Assembly (NCBI RefSeq): GCF_963675065.1
Contig: NZ_OY775905.1
Location: 942,501 to 1,006,500, forward strand
Direction: 5' to 3'
DNA length: 64,000 nt
From: an uncultured Draconibacterium sp.
GTDB lineage: Bacteria > Bacteroidota > Bacteroidia > Bacteroidales > Prolixibacteraceae
In this document: in pieces, positions 1-8,936 of the stretch
Position numbering within the stretch: position 1 is the first letter of the stretch
How the letters are laid out: every line of letters begins with the position of its first letter
Position numbers and translations under genes: made by a program
Notes under the pieces: generated by a model
Told to the model about the DNA's origin: nothing
The model's input: only the letters and a program-made list of their open reading frames with translations
Databases searched by the model: none

Positions 1-2617
1 GGAAGTAACTGATGGAATAATTCTGATATACTTCGTAGTTGGCACGGGCATTTATTCGTGACGATACCAGTCCGCGCTCAAAAATCTCGAAACGCGATGA
101 AGCGATAAGTCCCCCATCAATTCCGTAAATGTTAATATCAGTTCTGAAGATGTTAGATAGTTTTGCCAACTCCTCGCGCAACCATTCCTCCAGTTCCGGC
201 GTAATTTCTTGTTTATCGGTCAGGCGCATGTCAATCTCTTCCGAAATCGACTTCATTTTCTCATTCAAATCGTCCTGGTGTTTCTGCCGGTATTCTTTTA
301 CATTGTAGAAAAGCGTGACACCGGCAACAACCATTAACGAAATAAAAACAATGGAGATAATAGCTGCCTGTATCTTAAATTTCAGATCGAAAAATACTCT
401 TCTTCCCCTAATTGATTGGTTAATTATAATCAATACAACCAACAACGTAAGAAAATAAAATACAAACAAATACGGAAATGAAATCAAGTAATCAATCGGT
501 GTGAGCAATTCCCTCGAGACCACTACATAATTCTGCTGACTTGTGTGGTAAACCAGATGCTCGTATTTATCCTGTCGAATGAACGAAAACTCATCATCCG
601 ATTTCAGGTATACATGCCCGTTGTAATTGTAGTTGTAATCACCATATTTATCTCGTAATTCTCCCGCATAATATTTGGCATAATTGTATTTGCGGTAACT
701 ATTTGACCGAGCCATCGATTTATCGATCAGCAACTCGGGGAAACCAATTCCTTCGAACAATAAATCAGAATCCAGATCAATATAAATTGTTACTCCTTTT
801 CCGCCATCAGCCAGAGGATAACTATAACAACCTGTATAAGAAATCCTTCCGTTCATATTATCCATAAAATAAAAACTAGTCCCCGGAATTTCAATTCCTT
901 CCGATTCTATTTTATCATTCAAGTATGGCCTGCAAGCCACTTCATAATCATCAGGAGGGATAATCAAATTACTTCCCTCGTGACACACCAGAATATTTAA
1001 CAAGTATTTCCGAAAATAAGTATTAAAATACGATTGACGGATGTATTCAATGGCATCATCGTCTTTATTCTGGAATAATAAACTCTGGATAGCCGGATCC
1101 TTCTCAATCTGGTAATTGATCTCGGTAAGAAAGACCTCGGCTGCCGGATCGCGTTCGGCAACAAGCGTCACCGCAAACAGTTTTTGTTGCTCTTTATCTT
1201 TTTTGCTGATAGTACGGTTAATAACAACCAACGAATAAATTGAAACCACCGCCACATAAATAATCAGATAACTTAAGGTAAAGGTTTGCAGATAGTGTCG
1301 GGTTATCAGCGAAGAAAGTATAACGCAAATAATAAATAGCAATAGTGCGTATATAGATACATTTTGTACGACAAGGTATTGTAATCCGGCAAAGAATAAA
1401 CTAATAACCAGCGTTAATATAATCAGTTGATAGAGTTTAAAGTTTTTTAGCGTTTTTTCGTTTACCCTGATAGTAAAGAATACAACTCCCAGCAACAATA
1501 AACTAATTGCAAAAATCCCCAAAACACTTTGAGGAGAGATATCGATAATCTTGTTCAGCGCAAACGAAACGGTTGAATTATAAATGAGCTCCTTTATCAA
1601 ATTATCGACAAGCAAATATAGACTGGCATTAAAAATCAGTAGCAGAATAATTACTCCTTTTCGTGGCAAACCCGAGTTATTTTGCAAATCGGGAATATTC
1701 AGGTCGATGGCGAAATTGTATATCCAGAAAAGGAAAAATATGGCCAGAAGAAAATAATCGCCCAACGAAGGCAACCAGTCGTTTATGGCAAAATAATCGG
1801 GGCTAAAAAATCTTAGATGGAAGAATACCTTGGGCACCTGAAAAATGAGATGAATCCAATACACCACAAACAACGCCACTCCCAGCGAAACCAGTTTCAG
1901 GAAAAACGGTGAGTCGTTGTCGACAAATTCCTTTCGGAAATAAAACAACAGTAAGATAAGCCCGATAAAATATATGGCACCTGGGAAATACAGCTGTTTG
2001 GTGGTACACAAATAATTTCCGTGGGGCAATAGAGTAAAGAGGTAATCGCCTTTCAGGTCGACAATATCGTAACCGCGATTGAATTTTTCTGTTCGTATAA
2101 TATAATCGCCGGGCAGCCTGTAATCTTTAAAGAAATTATTTTGCAGGTACTTGTTTTCGTAAGTATAGTTGCGTTTTATTAAATGAAAAACAGCTGCCGT
2201 ATACTCACCAACATTCATGGTATCAACCAGGTAATAGCCATTTGGCAATGTTACAAGGCCACTGATTTTTGGCAGATCTTCCAGGCGGTCGTAAAAAGTA
2301 ATTCCGCGGTCGGACCAAAAAAACAGTTCATTATTTTTAAAAACCATCGCACCAAATCCGGTTTCGCGGATCAATGTTTCATCCTGGCTAAAAAATTCGC
2401 TAATATCCTCATCCAGTTCATCTTCAATCAGAACCTGTTTAATTTTCAGCAGCTTATTTTGAAGCTCGGCTTCGTTTGCCAGCAGTTGAGTTTGAAAATC
2501 GTCAATAAGTTTGGTTTCAGGATTTCGCCGCAGCAACCCATTTTCGAGAATGGCAGCCATAACCAAAATACCGATGGCTAAAATGAGATAAGTATATTTA
2601 TTGAATTTAACCGACAT
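1..2617 (-). CDS. Membrane sensor kinase, N-terminal part (cut by window edge)
   Basis: An open frame runs from ATG at 2617 to the window edge without a stop, giving about 872 residues; the C-terminus lies outside. The visible part has one N-terminal membrane helix, a periplasmic-type stretch, a block of about eight hydrophobic helices (codons ~200-480), a second soluble region of about 250 residues, and two further helices, the last followed by a charged linker. This is the layout of large Bacteroidota sensor histidine kinases with the HAMP and kinase domains at the C-terminus, but no HisKA or ATPase motif is visible here, so the kinase call is inference. It starts 3 bp after the rlmH stop, suggesting co-transcription. 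Confidence 0.6.
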   Translation of the reverse strand, partial: MSVKFNKYTYLILAIGILVMAAILENGLLRRNPETKLIDDFQTQLLANEAELQNKLLKIKQVLIEDELDEDISEFFSQDETLIRETGFGAMVFKNNELFFWSDRGITFYDRLEDLPKISGLVTLPNGYYLVDTMNVGEYTAAVFHLIKRNYTYENKYLQNNFFKDYRLPGDYIIRTEKFNRGYDIVDLKGDYLFTLLPHGNYLCTTKQLYFPGAIYFIGLILLLFYFRKEFVDNDSPFFLKLVSLGVALFVVYWIHLIFQVPKVFFHLRFFSPDYFAINDWLPSLGDYFLLAIFFLFWIYNFAIDLNIPDLQNNSGLPRKGVIILLLIFNASLYLLVDNLIKELIYNSTVSFALNKIIDISPQSVLGIFAISLLLLGVVFFTIRVNEKTLKNFKLYQLIILTLVISLFFAGLQYLVVQNVSIYALLLFIICVILSSLITRHYLQTFTLSYLIIYVAVVSIYSLVVINRTISKKDKEQQKLFAVTLVAERDPAAEVFLTEINYQIEKDPAIQSLLFQNKDDDAIEYIRQSYFNTYFRKYLLNILVCHEGSNLIIPPDDYEVACRPYLNDKIESEGIEIPGTSFYFMDNMNGRISYTGCYSYPLADGGKGVTIYIDLDSDLLFEGIGFPELLIDKSMARSNSYRKYNYAKYYAGELRDKYGDYNYNYNGHVYLKSDDEFSFIRQDKYEHLVYHTSQQNYVVVSRELLTPIDYLISFPYLFVFYFLTLLVVLIIINQSIRGRRVFFDLKFKIQAAIISIVFISLMVVAGVTLFYNVKEYRQKHQDDLNEKMKSISEEIDMRLTDKQEITPELEEWLREELAKLSNIFRTDINIYGIDGGLIASSRFEIFERGLVSSRINARANYEVYQNYSISYF

Positions 2618-2620
2618 TAG

Positions 2621-3094
2621 CTATTCATGATGATACGGTTCGCCTTTTAAAATTGTCATTGCTCTGTATAGTTGCTCCACGCACAACAATCGCACCATTT
2701 GATGCGAAAATGTTAATCGTGATAGTGAAATTTTTGAAATGGCTCGTTTATACACTTCTTCAGAGAAACCGTATGGGCCGCCCACTACAAGTATCAGTTC
2801 TTTTGGGCCGCTTATCATTTTCTTCTCTAAAAACTGCGAAAACTCAACCGACGAAAACATTTTCCCTTTCTCATCGAACAAATGTAACTCTTTGCCCGGA
2901 GCCAGTTTTGAAAGAATAATTTCACCCTCTTTATTTTTCTGCATTTCCGGGTTGGTATTTTTTCCCTTCTTAATATCGGGAATAACTTCCATATCGAAAC
3001 TAATATAGTGTTTCAGGCGTTTAAAATATTCATCTATTCCATCGCGTATATAGGCCGCATCAGTTTTACCAACAACCAGTAATGTAATTTTCAT
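2621..3094 (-). CDS. rlmH: 23S rRNA pseudouridine(1915) N3-methyltransferase
   Basis: 157 residues, the usual RlmH length. It methylates pseudouridine 1915 in helix 69 of 23S rRNA using S-adenosylmethionine. The SPOUT-family knot signatures are visible: VVGGPYGF in the second half and the C-terminal stretch SLSRLTFSHQMVRLLCVEQ, ending GEPYHHE. An in-frame TTG or ATG further upstream (to 3172) would add 26 residues not found in the family; the protein proper begins MKITLLVVG at 3094, so I take that start. The downstream sensor kinase gene starts 3 bp after this stop. Confidence 0.95.
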   Translation of the reverse strand: MKITLLVVGKTDAAYIRDGIDEYFKRLKHYISFDMEVIPDIKKGKNTNPEMQKNKEGEIILSKLAPGKELHLFDEKGKMFSSVEFSQFLEKKMISGPKELILVVGGPYGFSEEVYKRAISKISLSRLTFSHQMVRLLCVEQLYRAMTILKGEPYHHE

Positions 3095-3434
3095 TTCACA
3101 AAATCGTTTATTTACAGAAGTTATGAGTGGAGCGCTTGCTTTTATACAATTTTCTAACATTCGGTTTGACAAAATGTCACCAACACATAATCCCCTGAAG
3201 GCGAATTAAATATAATTATGTTTCTACAACAATCGCCCAATTGATTTTTAATTTTATAAATTTACAGTAAAAATAAGCGTATAAAAGTGTTTTTGCATAG
3301 TTTTTGCTTATTATGCAACACATATGCTGAATAAAAAGATGATGAAACGAGCATAATATAACGTCGCTAAATACATAGGAGTATGATTATGCGAGTTAAA
3401 TGAGTTACCACTCAAAATAGATAATTATAAACGA
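3095..3434. other. Divergent intergenic region
   Basis: 340 AT-rich bases between rlmH (leftward) and the DUF4783 gene (rightward) must hold both promoters. At 3293-3318 lies an inverted repeat with arms TTGCATA and TATGCAA, a possible operator. A six-codon ORF at 3383-3403 follows AGGAG but looks incidental. No RNA gene is recognised. Confidence 0.5.
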
Positions 3435-3848
3435 ATGAAAAATTTTAAACACATATTTTCAATTATTCTGATATTTTGCAGTTTGCTGGCAGGTGCTGCT
3501 CATATCCCTCAGAATAAAAAGGTTCCGAACGAAATTAATGTTGGTTTGGCAACCGGAGATGCAAAAGTACTCTCCTCTTATTTTAACCAAAACGTAGAAC
3601 TGGTAGTACTTGATAACGACAATGTATACAGCAAAGCCCAGGCCCAACAAATTGTAACCAACTTTTTCAACAAATTTCCCCCGATAGAGAAAAATGCTTT
3701 TAGCATTATTCACGACAGTGGCAAAGAGAATGCTCAATATGTAATCGGGAAATTAAAAACAGAAAAAGGCGATTTCAGGGTTTACTTTTTGCTGAAACAA
3801 AACGATGGCAAACAATACATTCACCAACTACGAATTGAACAACAATAA
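3435..3848 (+). CDS. DUF4783 exported protein
   Basis: 137 residues with an N-terminal signal peptide (hydrophobic residues ~7-22, then AAH). The body fits the DUF4783 family, a small NTF2-like fold common in Bacteroidota: alternating beta strands with the phrases EINVGLATGDAKVLSSYF and DFRVYFLLKQNDG near the end. The function of the family is unknown. Its stop codon overlaps the ATG of the next gene (TAATG), so the two are translationally coupled. Confidence 0.8.
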   Translation: MKNFKHIFSIILIFCSLLAGAAHIPQNKKVPNEINVGLATGDAKVLSSYFNQNVELVVLDNDNVYSKAQAQQIVTNFFNKFPPIEKNAFSIIHDSGKENAQYVIGKLKTEKGDFRVYFLLKQNDGKQYIHQLRIEQQ

Positions 3849-4807
3849 TGGCCGGTATGGCATCGGGAAAAATTACTTTTAATCGATTTAAAAAGCTGAG
3901 CGAAAGAGCAGTTGAACACGCCAAACGTATTTCGCTCCCTCTTTTTGATGGTGTACCGTTATACGATGTTTTATTGTTTTTCTGGAGAAGTATCGTCGAC
4001 GGATCGATAACAACACGTGCGTCGGGAATTGCATTTTCCTTTTTTCTTGCTTTGTTTCCGGGCATAATATTTCTCTTTACTCTTATTCCGGCAAGTGGGT
4101 TCCAACAAGAGCTTTACGTTATTATTCATGAGGTAGTACCTGAAAAAATCTGGCCAGCCGTAGAAGAAACAATTGCCCAAATTGTACTAGAGAATCCAAG
4201 AGGCAAAGTTACCCTGTTAAACTTTCTAATGTCTCTTATGTTTGCAACCAATGGATTTGTGTCCATGATGAGTGCATTTGATGCTACGGTTCACAATATT
4301 AACAGAAGAAAGTGGTGGAGCCAATATATCGCGGCGGTTACACTGCTGGTTATCTTTACACTGTTACTTGTTGTGGCTATTGCAATGTTAACGGGCGGAC
4401 AGGCATTGATCAACTATCTTGAACAAATAGATATTATCCACGATTATTTCTCGAAAATACTTTTTACTATCGGGAAATGGATTATTACAGTTACCATATT
4501 CTTTTTCGCCTTTTCGTTTTTATATTATATGGCACCTGCAAAAAAAACAAAATGGAGGTTTATCTCTGCAGGAGGTTCACTGGCAACAGTTTTAAGTATT
4601 TTCGGCTTTATTGGGATGAGTTATTATTTAGATAATTTTAGCCAATACAATATTCTTTATGGATCAATCGGGACACTATTGGCAGTATTGCTTCTAATGT
4701 ATGTGATGTCACTGATTTTGCTGATAGGATTTGAGCTGAATGCCAGTATTTACCAGGCACACACCTACCAGGAAGATGAAGATGAAAAAATGATTTATAA
4801 AATCTGA
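3848..4807 (+). CDS. YihY/BrkB family inner-membrane protein
   Basis: 319 residues with about six transmembrane helices and the family phrase ASGIAFSFFLALFPGI near residue 60. The family (YihY/virulence factor BrkB, once misnamed RNase BN) has no settled biochemical role; transport has been proposed. The C-terminus is short and acidic. It overlaps the DUF4783 stop by one base and converges on the rhomboid gene 9 bp downstream, with no obvious terminator hairpin between them. Confidence 0.9.
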   Translation: MAGMASGKITFNRFKKLSERAVEHAKRISLPLFDGVPLYDVLLFFWRSIVDGSITTRASGIAFSFFLALFPGIIFLFTLIPASGFQQELYVIIHEVVPEKIWPAVEETIAQIVLENPRGKVTLLNFLMSLMFATNGFVSMMSAFDATVHNINRRKWWSQYIAAVTLLVIFTLLLVVAIAMLTGGQALINYLEQIDIIHDYFSKILFTIGKWIITVTIFFFAFSFLYYMAPAKKTKWRFISAGGSLATVLSIFGFIGMSYYLDNFSQYNILYGSIGTLLAVLLLMYVMSLILLIGFELNASIYQAHTYQEDEDEKMIYKI

Positions 4808-4816
4808 AAGGATATA

Positions 4817-5698
4817 CTACTTCTTCCCCTGTTTAAAAAGCACTTCCTTCTCTTTTTTGGTTAAACTCTCGTAACCCGATTTTGCAATCTTATCCAGAAT
4901 ACGATTGATCTCGTCTTGCTGCTTATGTTTCTGACGGTTGTATTCATAATCGTCGCGAGGCGGTTTTCGGTAAGTAACTTTCATTTTACTTTTATGCTTG
5001 AAAAGTCCGCCTAAAAACTCGCCAATTTTATTCACCAAATTTACCAGTCCCGCTCCCATATCCTTTCCTTTTCGCAATTGATAAATATAAAACCATCCCC
5101 AAAAAGCACCGCCCAAGTGTGCAATATTACCACCGGCATTTGTTGAAGAAATACCGATTACGGACAATAAAACGTAAAAAGCAGCTACATATTTCAATGG
5201 AATACCACCGATAAAAAAGAGGTGTATCTCGCGGTTGGGATCGTAAAAAGCAATGGCCACCAAAACTGCAAAAATGGATGCAGAAGCCCCCAATAATAAG
5301 CCGTTCTCAGAACTAAGGACTGGAATAAAATTGTAGGCAATAACATATAAAAAAGCACCCCAAAGTCCGCCCATCAAATAAACGCCCAACAGTTTACCTC
5401 CTTCAAAATGATAAAGAAACAACTGACCAAACCAGTACAGGCCAATCATATTAAAAAAGAGATGAATAAATCCCTGGTGCAAAAACATATAGCTTATCGG
5501 TGTCCATGGGCGTTGCGCCAAAACTTCGGTAACCGAAGGAACTGATAACCACTGATACACCGGCAAACTATGTCCGCTCAGGTAAAAGAATACACCGATT
5601 ATTTTCAGCAAAAGAAATACACCAATGTTTATGTAGATCAACCGGGTTAATACCGATCCTTCTTTAAATGTTCTTTTTATGTCGCCTGCAATATCCAC
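4817..5698 (-). CDS. Rhomboid family serine protease, second copy
   Basis: 293 residues with six or more membrane helices. Rhomboids cleave within the membrane using a Ser-His dyad. Here the Ser motif reads GASASIF rather than the usual GxSG, and the His motif is NIAHLGGAFWGW; the helix-2 phrase HLFFNMIGLYWFG is also present. The C-terminal ~80 residues are a soluble, highly basic tail ending in a charged region (EINRILDKIAKSGYESLTKKE), which is common in the Bacteroidota copies. It lies 27 bp downstream of the other rhomboid gene on the same strand. Confidence 0.9.
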   Translation of the reverse strand: MDIAGDIKRTFKEGSVLTRLIYINIGVFLLLKIIGVFFYLSGHSLPVYQWLSVPSVTEVLAQRPWTPISYMFLHQGFIHLFFNMIGLYWFGQLFLYHFEGGKLLGVYLMGGLWGAFLYVIAYNFIPVLSSENGLLLGASASIFAVLVAIAFYDPNREIHLFFIGGIPLKYVAAFYVLLSVIGISSTNAGGNIAHLGGAFWGWFYIYQLRKGKDMGAGLVNLVNKIGEFLGGLFKHKSKMKVTYRKPPRDDYEYNRQKHKQQDEINRILDKIAKSGYESLTKKEKEVLFKQGKK

Positions 5699-5725
5699 TC
5701 TCCAGTTTTTTTATCTCTATGTTCG

Positions 5726-6454
5726 TTAATAAAAACGGTTGGAATGTTTGTTCCAGTATTTGATCATAAAGTAACCGAACAACATCCCGCCGAGGTGGGC
5801 AAAGTGAGCCACACTTCCCTGAATTCCGGATACACCAAAGAACAATTCCAAAGCACCGTAACCAATTACAAAATATTTGGCTTTAATTGGTATTGGCGGA
5901 AAGAGTAACATAAGCTCGGTATTTGGGAACAGCATTCCGAAACCTAATAAAATACCAAAAACCGCCCCCGAAGCACCTACCGTTGGTGTATTCATAAATA
6001 TTGTAATCTTTTCTGAAACTGTACCGGGAATATATTTCCCCTGCGCTGCAATCTCTCTGAAATAAGCCAGCTGATCGGGTGCAATTTGTGCAACAGCAAC
6101 TTTATACTCAACATAAGTAACCAACAGTTGAATAAGTGCTGCTCCTACCCCTGTAACCAAATAAAAAGTAAGGAAACGCTTTGGCCCCCAAACGCCTTCT
6201 AACACACGTCCAAACATATACAACGCAAACATATTGAAGAAGATATGCCCAAATCCCGGCGTACTGTGCATAAACATGTAAGTAAAAATCTGGAATAACC
6301 TAAATTTTTCAGAAAGCGGGAAATACAAACCCAGAATGGAATACAGATCAGTTCCGGTTTGCTTTAAAACAATGGTGGCAATAAAAAACAACACGTTGGC
6401 AAGAATCAGGTTCTTTACCACTGGCGGCAAATTTAAGGCTGGACGATAATTCAT
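5726..6454 (-). CDS. Rhomboid family serine protease, first copy
   Basis: 242 residues with six or more membrane helices. All three rhomboid marks are visible: HIFFNMFALYMFG, the nucleophile motif GASGAVFGI and the base motif AHFAHLGGMLFG. A long loop between helices (residues ~125-155) separates the first half from the Ser motif. It is the promoter-proximal gene of a two-rhomboid operon. Unlike its partner it keeps a canonical GxSG and lacks the basic C-terminal tail, so the pair may differ in substrate. Substrates are unknown. Confidence 0.92.
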   Translation of the reverse strand: MNYRPALNLPPVVKNLILANVLFFIATIVLKQTGTDLYSILGLYFPLSEKFRLFQIFTYMFMHSTPGFGHIFFNMFALYMFGRVLEGVWGPKRFLTFYLVTGVGAALIQLLVTYVEYKVAVAQIAPDQLAYFREIAAQGKYIPGTVSEKITIFMNTPTVGASGAVFGILLGFGMLFPNTELMLLFPPIPIKAKYFVIGYGALELFFGVSGIQGSVAHFAHLGGMLFGYFMIKYWNKHSNRFY

Positions 6455-6625
6455 TCGTATATTTTTTAATTTTTCAAATGTAACTGATGAAAGTCGGAAC
6501 GCAAAAGCCAGGACCTTATACTGTTACTCTCTGAATTCAACACTCTTCGTTTGTTTATTGTTTTAAGGCAAGTGAGTTACAATGACCACGCCAATATTTT
6601 AAAACCTCAAATTAACGACAATCTG

Positions 6626-8521
6626 TCATTTTGAAAAACTTTTTTCGATATCATCTGTCGAAATGATGGTCAACACCTTTTTCCCGTCGGGCGAGAAGTT
6701 GGGTGTTGCACAGGCAAACAAGTTATCGATCAGGTGATCCACCTCTTCCTGTTTCAGGTTGGTGCCATAATCCATTGCCGATGCTTTTGCCAGCGACCCC
6801 GCAATTTGCTCTTTGGCTTTTGAGCGCGCATCAACCCGCGAAGTTTTATACTCTTCCAGCAACTTTTCAAGTATCAGCTCGGGCGACGAAATATCTAAAA
6901 CGCCAGGTGTGCCATTTATAATAAATGTGTCTTTCCCAAATTCGCGAATATCAAATCCCAACGATAACAGGTCTTCCAAGATCGATTTCAGCAGAGCAGC
7001 ATCGGCAGGATTGAGTTCAATCGTTTGCGGAAAAAGCTGCTGCTGACTAGCTACCGAATCCGATTTCAACACCTCCATAAATTTTTCGTACAGGATGCGT
7101 TCGTGTGCCCGTTTCTGGTCTATAACCATCAATCCCGATTTTACCGGTGTTAACACATAACGCTGTTTTAGCTGCAAAACCTTTTTACCGCTGAATTGTC
7201 CGGGTGCATTGGCATATAAATCATCTGTCTGAACGGCATTTTCGCGGTATTCCGGCTCGGGTTTCAATTTCAGTTGTGCTCCCTGGTAAAGATCTTCCCA
7301 ATTATCAAGGTTCTTCTTTTCTCTTCCTGAGCCGGGCGAAGAGCTTCTTCCCTGCCCCGAAGATTCCTTTTCAAAAGGCGAATAACCACGCTCAGCAAAA
7401 TCTTTTTCGTTGTTAAAAGGATTGTAATCGGGATTGATCTGAATTTCCGGAAAGCGCACTCCTTCACCATCCTTTCTCGGAACAGGAATATCAATGCTCC
7501 CGCTTTGGTCGAAATCGATTGACGGCACCACGTTGTGTTTGCCTAACGATTCGCGTATCGACGCATGAATAATCGGCCAGATATCGCGTTCGTTTTCAAA
7601 TTTTATCTCGGTTTTTGTAGGATGTACATTGATGTCGATCGCTTCCGGATCAAGCTCCAGAAACAAAAAATACGACGGATAAGTATCGGGCGGTAACAAC
7701 TGCTCGTAAGCCTGCGTTATCGCCTTATGAAAATACGGATGACGCATAAAACGTCCGTTCACAAAAAAGAATTGTTCGCCCAATGTTTTGCGGGCATATT
7801 TTGGCTGCCCGATATAACCGAAAACCTTTACAATGCTGGTATCTTCATCTACATTTATCAGGCTTTGATTCAACGATTTTCCAAACACATCGACCAAACG
7901 TTTCCGGTAGTTGGCCGACGGAAGATCATAAACCGGTGAGCCGTTATGAATCAACGATAATTTAATGTCGGGATTGGGCAGTGCCACCCGCTGAATTTCC
8001 CAGATAATATGTTTTAATTCGGTTGAATTTGCTTTCAGGAATTTACGACGTGCCGGTACATTAAAAAACAGGTTTTTAATCATAAAATTGGTGCCGTTAT
8101 TGCACCCGGCAGGTTCCTGTGTTTTTACTTCGGAACCGATAATATGAATAAAAGTACCCACCTCATCGTCGGCTTTTTTGGTGCGCAGTTCCACATCGGC
8201 AATAGCGGCGATAGATGCCAGTGCCTCGCCACGAAACCCCATGGTGCGAATGGCAAACAAATCGTTGGCAGAACGTATTTTTGAAGTGGCATGCCGCTCG
8301 AAAGCCATCCGTGCGTCGGTTGGCGACATTCCGCTTCCATTGTCTGAAATCTGAATGAGAGTCTTTCCTGCGTCTTTTATATTGATGGTTATTTCAGTTG
8401 CGCCCGCATCAAGAGCATTTTCCACGAGCTCTTTCACAACCGATGCCGGTCGCTGAATAACTTCTCCGGCAGCAATCTGATTGGCAACTGCATCGGGTAA
8501 TAGCTGAATAATATCGCTCAA
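6626..8521 (-). CDS. mutL: DNA mismatch repair protein MutL
   Basis: About 631 residues. The N-terminal GHKL ATPase carries ELVENALDAG, DNGSGM and GFRGEALASI. A linker of ~100 residues is followed by the dimerisation domain with DQKRAHERILYE and a final ACATPNFSPDG. The longer frame to ATG 8608 would add 29 residues unlike the family and overlap the neighbouring gene; MutL normally begins at SDIIQLLP, so I choose TTG at 8521. The endonuclease motif is partly kept, but the usual CPHGRP motif is replaced. It acts with MutS in mismatch repair. Confidence 0.95.
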   Translation of the reverse strand: MSDIIQLLPDAVANQIAAGEVIQRPASVVKELVENALDAGATEITINIKDAGKTLIQISDNGSGMSPTDARMAFERHATSKIRSANDLFAIRTMGFRGEALASIAAIADVELRTKKADDEVGTFIHIIGSEVKTQEPAGCNNGTNFMIKNLFFNVPARRKFLKANSTELKHIIWEIQRVALPNPDIKLSLIHNGSPVYDLPSANYRKRLVDVFGKSLNQSLINVDEDTSIVKVFGYIGQPKYARKTLGEQFFFVNGRFMRHPYFHKAITQAYEQLLPPDTYPSYFLFLELDPEAIDINVHPTKTEIKFENERDIWPIIHASIRESLGKHNVVPSIDFDQSGSIDIPVPRKDGEGVRFPEIQINPDYNPFNNEKDFAERGYSPFEKESSGQGRSSSPGSGREKKNLDNWEDLYQGAQLKLKPEPEYRENAVQTDDLYANAPGQFSGKKVLQLKQRYVLTPVKSGLMVIDQKRAHERILYEKFMEVLKSDSVASQQQLFPQTIELNPADAALLKSILEDLLSLGFDIREFGKDTFIINGTPGVLDISSPELILEKLLEEYKTSRVDARSKAKEQIAGSLAKASAMDYGTNLKQEEVDHLIDNLFACATPNFSPDGKKVLTIISTDDIEKSFSK

Positions 8522-8561
8522 GATTAAATCTTTAGAAATTTGTACTACGAGGTTTGCTTTT

Positions 8562-8870
8562 TTAGGCAAAAAAGTCGGAAAAGAAGAAAAGATAAAGCAC
8601 CAGTGCAAGGACTATAACAATCCATACTAACCGGCGATTTTGTGCTCTTCTGGCCGATTCGGATGACCGGGCCCAGCCATCTCCCGTCCGAAATTGACCT
8701 TTAATGTTTGGACGATACGGGCGATTGCTGTCTTTTTTTTCATCAACAATCCCCAATTCTTCCTTTATTCGGCGTTCCCGCTCGTCTCTCTCGTCCTTAT
8801 CGGGATCCCAAAAACGTGGGGTGATTCTAAACTTTTTTGTTCCCGGTGTATGAAAAAAATTGCCAATCAT
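8562..8870 (-). CDS. Small membrane-anchored hypothetical protein
   Basis: About 102 residues from ATG 8870 (upstream starts as far as 8936 are possible). The N-terminal ~75 residues are soluble and strongly charged, with a run DKDERDERERRIKEE; one hydrophobic helix closes the protein (VWIVIVLALVLYLFFF). This predicts a C-tail-anchored protein facing the cytoplasm. It sits just upstream of mutL on the same strand, 40 bp apart. I do not recognise a named family; similar short proteins precede mutL in related genomes, which is recollection rather than a search result. Confidence 0.75.
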   Translation of the reverse strand: MIGNFFHTPGTKKFRITPRFWDPDKDERDERERRIKEELGIVDEKKDSNRPYRPNIKGQFRTGDGWARSSESARRAQNRRLVWIVIVLALVLYLFFFSDFFA

Positions 8871-8936
8871 CGCGTTCTGTTTATTGTACAAAGATAGTTT
8901 TATTCTACAAAAATTGTTCCGATACCGAATTGTCAT

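Noticed and set aside
2183..2581. Plus-strand open frame of 132 codons
   Set aside because: It lies opposite the sensor kinase frame, which reads continuously from 2617 to the window edge and has membrane helices; the plus frame has no protein-like features.
3383..3403. Six-codon ORF (MIMRVK) after AGGAG, upstream of DUF4783
   Set aside because: Too short to judge; no attenuator hairpin or codon pattern tied to regulation.
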